Assembly: GCA_002633005.1 (NCBI GenBank)
Contig: NMRA01000082.1
Location: 876,716-940,715 of the forward strand
Reading direction: 5' to 3'
Length of the DNA stretch: 64,000 nt
Source of the DNA: Phoronis australis
Lineage: Eukaryota; Phoronida; Phoronidae
This document shows, piece after piece, positions 42,301 through 48,300 of this stretch; the stretch's first letter is position 1, and each line of letters opens with the position of its first letter. A program made the translations under genes and the position numbers. The notes beneath the pieces were generated by a model. The model was not told the DNA's origin, searched no databases, and saw only the letters and a list, made by a program, of their open reading frames with translations.

Positions 42301-45300
42301 GTGTACAGTCATTGTTCGAACAATATGCACCTGCTAATGGCAAGTGGTTGAGGTCAACTAGTTATTGCGCCGGTTTCAGAACCAACGTGTAAAGACAAAA
42401 ACACTTACGGTCCTAACTGCGACAAGAAATCGAATTGCCAAGGTAATTTCAACCGTTTGAGCGGAGAATGCAGCACGTGCAAGACTGGTTACTACGGGTT
42501 TGCGTGTGAAAACCGGTGCCACTGCAAAGGTAATACTGGGTGTTCGGGTGACGGAAATCGCTGTGCTTCGGGATGCGATGTTGGCTGGTTTGGGTTTTAC
42601 TGTGAAAAGCCTTGTCGCTGTTATAAGAAAGCCCCTTGTGAGAAAGGTAAATGTAATACAGGGTGTGAGGCTGGATGGTGGGGCTATTCGTGTGATCGGC
42701 CATGTAACTGTGAATCACCTACTTGCAACCAACAAACGGGTTACTGCGATGGCGAATGTATACCAGGCAAATTCGGATACAGTTGCGATCAACAGTGTTT
42801 CTGCCCAGACGTTGGGCGATGCATGCGCAAAACAGGTAAATGCGCTGGCGGTGTGTGCCCTCCGAATAGGTTTGGTTACGGTTGCCAAAACCAGTGTCAT
42901 TGCCTGCCCGGCAGTGTATGCATCAAAGGTTTCTGCGAGAAAGGTTGCGATAAAGGCTGGAGTGGACCGAACTGTCAGACGAAGTGCAATTGCCGTGACG
43001 GCAAGTGCAATACTGAAAAGTGTGTGAAATGCCTGCCCGGAACTTTCGGACCTCGATGTGAAACGAAATGTCATTGCGTGGGTAAGTGTAAAGAATTGAC
43101 TAATGAATGCGAAGAGTGCTCTTCCGGGAGGTGGGGACTCGACTGTCAACAAGCGTGCCATTGCAATTCAGCTACTCCATGCGACAGGCTCAGCGGCAAA
43201 TGCCCGAGTGACTGCCAAGATGGATATTTCGGCTACGCGTGCGATCAAAAGTGCCATTGTAGGAACGGGGGCAGATGCGAGCAATTTACTGGTGAATGCA
43301 TCAATGGAATCTGCGAAGTTGGCTACTATGGTTTAGGTTGTCAGGATAAATGTAACTGCGCGCGACCATGTGACCAGAAAACGGGAAAATGCGACGATGG
43401 TTGCCTTTTCAGACGTTACGGCGACACCTGCAAGAACGAGAGTAACTGCTCCGGCCCTTTCGACCCCATCACCGGTAAGTGCACCACCGTGTGCCGTCCT
43501 GGATGGTACGGATACAACTGCGCACAAAAGTGCAACTGTGATGAGGAAACTGTCGGCAATTGTCACGCGGTTACTGGGGAGTGTAGTAACGGTTGCCCAC
43601 CAACCTACTATGGCTACAACTGCAAGAACCGATGTTACTGTCTAGACAACAATGGTCGCTGCCCACGAGACACGGGAGAATGTTCGAATTGTCTACATGG
43701 CTGGTTTGGTCCTCGCTGCGACACACCGTGCCACTGCCGCCAACGCGAATCTTGTCCAAAAGGAGTATGCCCTGGTGACTGTGAGCCAGGATGGAGAGGG
43801 AAAGGCTGTTCTGAACGTGAGTACGTGAAGTGGTTAACCTATAACTCAATATTATTAGATGGAAATTTGAAAAAATACCCATGTGATTACTTTTATGACT
43901 TCTTGCGTACTTAGATTCTGTTCATTTCAAAGTGTAGAAGGTTATATTATCCTTTTGGGGAGTGATCTGAAGCAAGCACACGGTATAGAAATGGCGCGAT
44001 TTGTCATACAATAAGATGTAGTTCAATAATGTGTCGAGCTCTGTTGGCATCACACTTAATGTGTCAAGAAGTGGGAAGCATGTTATGGCGTAGATACTTG
44101 ATATCTTATTCATTTGATATTTTGTATTTTGGCCGTCATCTTGGATTGAGCTAATGCCACAACCTGAATTGGATTCACTACCATGTGTGCAACCGTATGA
44201 TTAATTTTGTTGGTCGCCAATTTTCCCATGCGTGTGTGTTACATGACTACTTGAACAGTTTGCGGATGAGAGTCGAGCGCATATGTAATAGCAAATAAAT
44301 GTTTATATAACTGTGGGAGTTACAATGATCTCTATGGAAGTGACATTTTTAACAAAAGCAGAACCAGTGCCGTAATCACAGTGATCCAGGGTAAAATTCT
44401 GTTCCCATAACACGATTCTGTTGTCGCCCAAAAGTCGTGAGACAATTGTGCTTCTTTGCTGAGATAATCGGTATTGAAAACATAGTCTAAAAGTGTGTTG
44501 TACTCCAAGTGCAATAGTGTGAACAAATATGAAGTGAAGTGTAATTATTACGATCGTTTCAGCAATCCCTTGCCCTCAGCCCAACAGGTATGGAAAAGCT
44601 TGCACAATGGTCTGTCACTGTCTGGAGAACAAACCGTGTCATCGCTTTACAGGAAAATGCAATAAGTGTAAGCCGAGATGGAAAGGAGACACATGTTCTC
44701 ATTGTAAGTAAAAATTCACACGCGCCGGTCTGTATCATCAATTTCGCTGATGTACATGTACGCCAGGTACCCATGTGGCAACTCTCCCGGCCTTAAGTCT
44801 CGCTCAATGCCTCTGACTTACCTGACGAAAAACCCCTGGTAAAGGTCGAATCCAGGATTTTGAGTTAGAGAGGGAAGGTAGGGCAGAGTAGGTCTATTAG
44901 CCAAGATTTTGCCTGTCATATATTCGCACCTCAGAATTGCCAAATGGAATGCGAGAGAATTTTGCCCTCTCCCTGCCCCCTAATTACGCCAGTGCAGGTC
45001 CTAGTTTTTTATTTAAAACTCTTGTCAATACACTGCCTTTTTGGTCAATAGGATATATGGTCATCTCTCATTCCAATGTGACTACGAACAAAAGCTTTTT
45101 GCAGCTAGGCTCTCCTGGCTTTGGTCCACGAATTTTGGCAACTGCCCTCACAAATGTATGAATTTGCGAAAACACCCAGCCGCTCGAGATGAACTTTCGC
45201 GTCTGTGTTGCAAGGTCATCGGCTATCAAGATATTTGTTGCTGCTGGGAAGGCTAAAATTGTGAAGACCGGTGTTCTTGCGCCCACATATATGCCGTCAT

Positions 45301-48300
45301 CTTGTCTGGGTGGCTTGGGTCCTCCGCTGCTGTTTTTGCTATGCCCCAGAAACGGTCTTCATAAAAGATGATTGATGTTTTCGTGCAGTAGCTGTCGACG
45401 GGTGAATACAACTTCTGCTGTGTCACCATTTGACAAGTTCATCAGTTTTGCGCAGTTATTTCTATATCTACCGAGCCAATTGACGGAATTTTATGAAATT
45501 AGAAAATAGGTTGCAACTGAGATGACGAAGACAGGTTACCAATGTTGGGTGCATTAAAATTCACTGCTTGCATGATCGTTGCTGACCTCACGGCATGTCG
45601 AGTTGTCTTCCATATTGTAACGTGTAAGAAGGCACTGTACAGTTCTTACTGGGTTGTGTCTGGCTGTAAGTATACACGTCACTGAACTTGCTTCCTTTCT
45701 CTCACCCTGTCGAAAACTTGGTGGGAACGTCGGAGACGCCTGCATAGCAATACCCTAAGGCAAGATTTTCTTGAAGTTAAATATAAATAAAATCTTTATT
45801 TTACGTCAAACCCTGAGTTTAAGGAAAATCATTTGGAAAACACTTCAGAGAACACTTTAATTATGGACCTATGGCTGAGTTCCGTAAAGCACGTTTCTAG
45901 AGAGAAAAGCGGCATGAACGAAGACCACGCATAATCACGCCAGTGTAAAGTGCATTTTTAATTCAGGACCTTGCGTGCATGCGCTAGGAAAGTGACGGCC
46001 ACTGAAATGAGTAGGCGGCGATGCTGGGATGATACACGATTTGCGCCCCGTGAGCCAAGTTTTCTCTGTGCAGGTGTCTCATGAGTGTTTTGCGGTTGCC
46101 GCGGATGGCATCCTAAATTTTTGCCCGTTGCCTGAGCAAAGATTGCTTACGCCTTGCCTTAATCCATGGACTCAAAGGTATGCACCGAATTTGATCATGT
46201 CGCGAACGGATTGTGGTGAAACCGCTAAGGTATACTAGCACCTGGTAAACCAAGCTTTTGAAATGTAAAATTACATTGTGAAGCCTCACAGGCTTTGCAC
46301 ATGATTGCAGTGAGTAACCTATGTATTTAAACCGTTTTCAGTTGAAGCCTGCGAGAAACCTAACGTCTACGGAGAAGATTGCGGATCTGAGTGTCGGTGC
46401 ATGACCCCGGATCACTGCGACAGTTTCACCGGAAGCTGTAGGGGTGTTTGCCCACCGCGACTGGAGGGAGACAAGTGTGACGTGCGTAAGTTTGACCACC
46501 TTCCTGTGTTATAATAATATAGGTTAAAGTGTAAAGTTCTTCACTCTCTGCGGCTCTTTCAGGTCTGATTAACTTAAGTTGTCTATTAATAGGCCATGGG
46601 CCACCCGGAGTACTGACATTGGACGACTGTCTCTCAGAAATGTTCAATATGTGCTTTTGTGTGAGCTTCGAGCAATGAGATTTAGCCAAAAGACGGTTGA
46701 AAACCATGGTTTCAGGCTAGGAGTCTGAAAGGCATACTTGAGGTGGTTCTTAGTCTGGTTTTGCGTGTGTTGTTAACTCTTGTTTAAGCCTGTTAGCACA
46801 GGAGCATCCGGTAGGGAACTTTTGACGCAATATTAATCCATTTCGAGAATCACTTGAATTGCTGTTCTGGTTAAAGTTCGCTCATACGCCGATATGAACC
46901 CTCTGGAGGATAACTTAAGACTTTGAAAATACCTGGAGTGTTTCAGATGGCTATTAACATTAGCTCCAGTCTTTCTTCATGTAACCATGTCAGGGGGCAA
47001 CTTCAATTTCTTTTGTGGCTTGACACAACCACAAGCATTTGACAATTCACCCTGCACATTTATGTAAGAAATAAAAGTTGTATGCCCTCCTAACAAAACG
47101 CTTGAGACAGATGAGACGCTGTTTAGTAACCTCTTCAGCCAGTGCATGCATAAGGTCGGAAGTTGTGAAGGTGCGCAGCTAATTGTCTTCCTCCATCTCT
47201 GTTGATGCGTGTGTATGCTGCATGTTAATCCAGGTGCTAATAGGTCACCGTGTGCAAGTTTTTGGAGAAAACACTCTATTTTGTCATATACACATTTTGA
47301 AGTGCTTTAACGATCCAAAACAACAATTTGACATCATTAACCATAATTTGCGTAGTTTTAATTAGGTCATGATTTCCATAAAGTACCTGCTAGCAAATTG
47401 TGTGATCAAGCAGTTTTTCCTTTTCTTTTCTTCAGTTCGGGAGAATGTGTTGGTCATAGGTCTCTCGAGGCATTGGAATAACAAAAAATTCTTTCCTTAG
47501 AGAGGAATTAGTTGGATGCAGACGTTTCAGCCTGGTCCGCCGATGAATGAGGGGTTTTCCGCCTTTTGCATCGATTCCAATTATCTTCATGAAGTTTAGC
47601 GATTCTCTTGAGGAATGCACATGAAGTTTAGCGATTCTCTTGAGGAATGCACAACAGATGTTCATTTTCGAGCAGTGAGAACCACTGTGCTGTCCCCTAG
47701 TGGTATTATTTTTGCCTGAATAGTGATTCCCTTCATTTACAACTTGCCATTGCGCCTGCCGTAGTATGTACGGTGGTTCTTCTGTGGATCTTCGTGAAAT
47801 TTAGACTACATGTGTAGAACAAGAAGGGCGGATACGTTTGAAAATATGAACAATAGTTACGCCTGTACGATGCACATGACAGGCTCATATCAACAAAGCG
47901 CTTTGCTCTCGTTCAAAGCATGCGCAACGGTTTGTAACCAATAGTCATGATGGCGGCATTCTCAGTGTCCTGATGAGATCCGACTGTGAAATAGCCGCGA
48001 TGGCATAACGGTCGACTAATTAATAAAGTAGGATACACCAAACGGAAATTTATCAATGATTTAGCTTTTTCTAACTAAAGTATCTGAAGAATATTTGTTA
48101 AGGTACCGTGCATGTTTCTGAGCGTTTGTTTTACATCTTTTAACTCCACCCTCCGTTCTGTGTTCTTTTCTGTTGCATGCGGGAGGAATATATGAGCGCT
48201 TGTGTCCATGAGAAATGTATATTGTCCAGTGTTGTGTAGATCTTTTCTTTTTCCAAGCTTGGATGCTGGGAACTGCTCTTATACAATAAATGTGTTCAAT

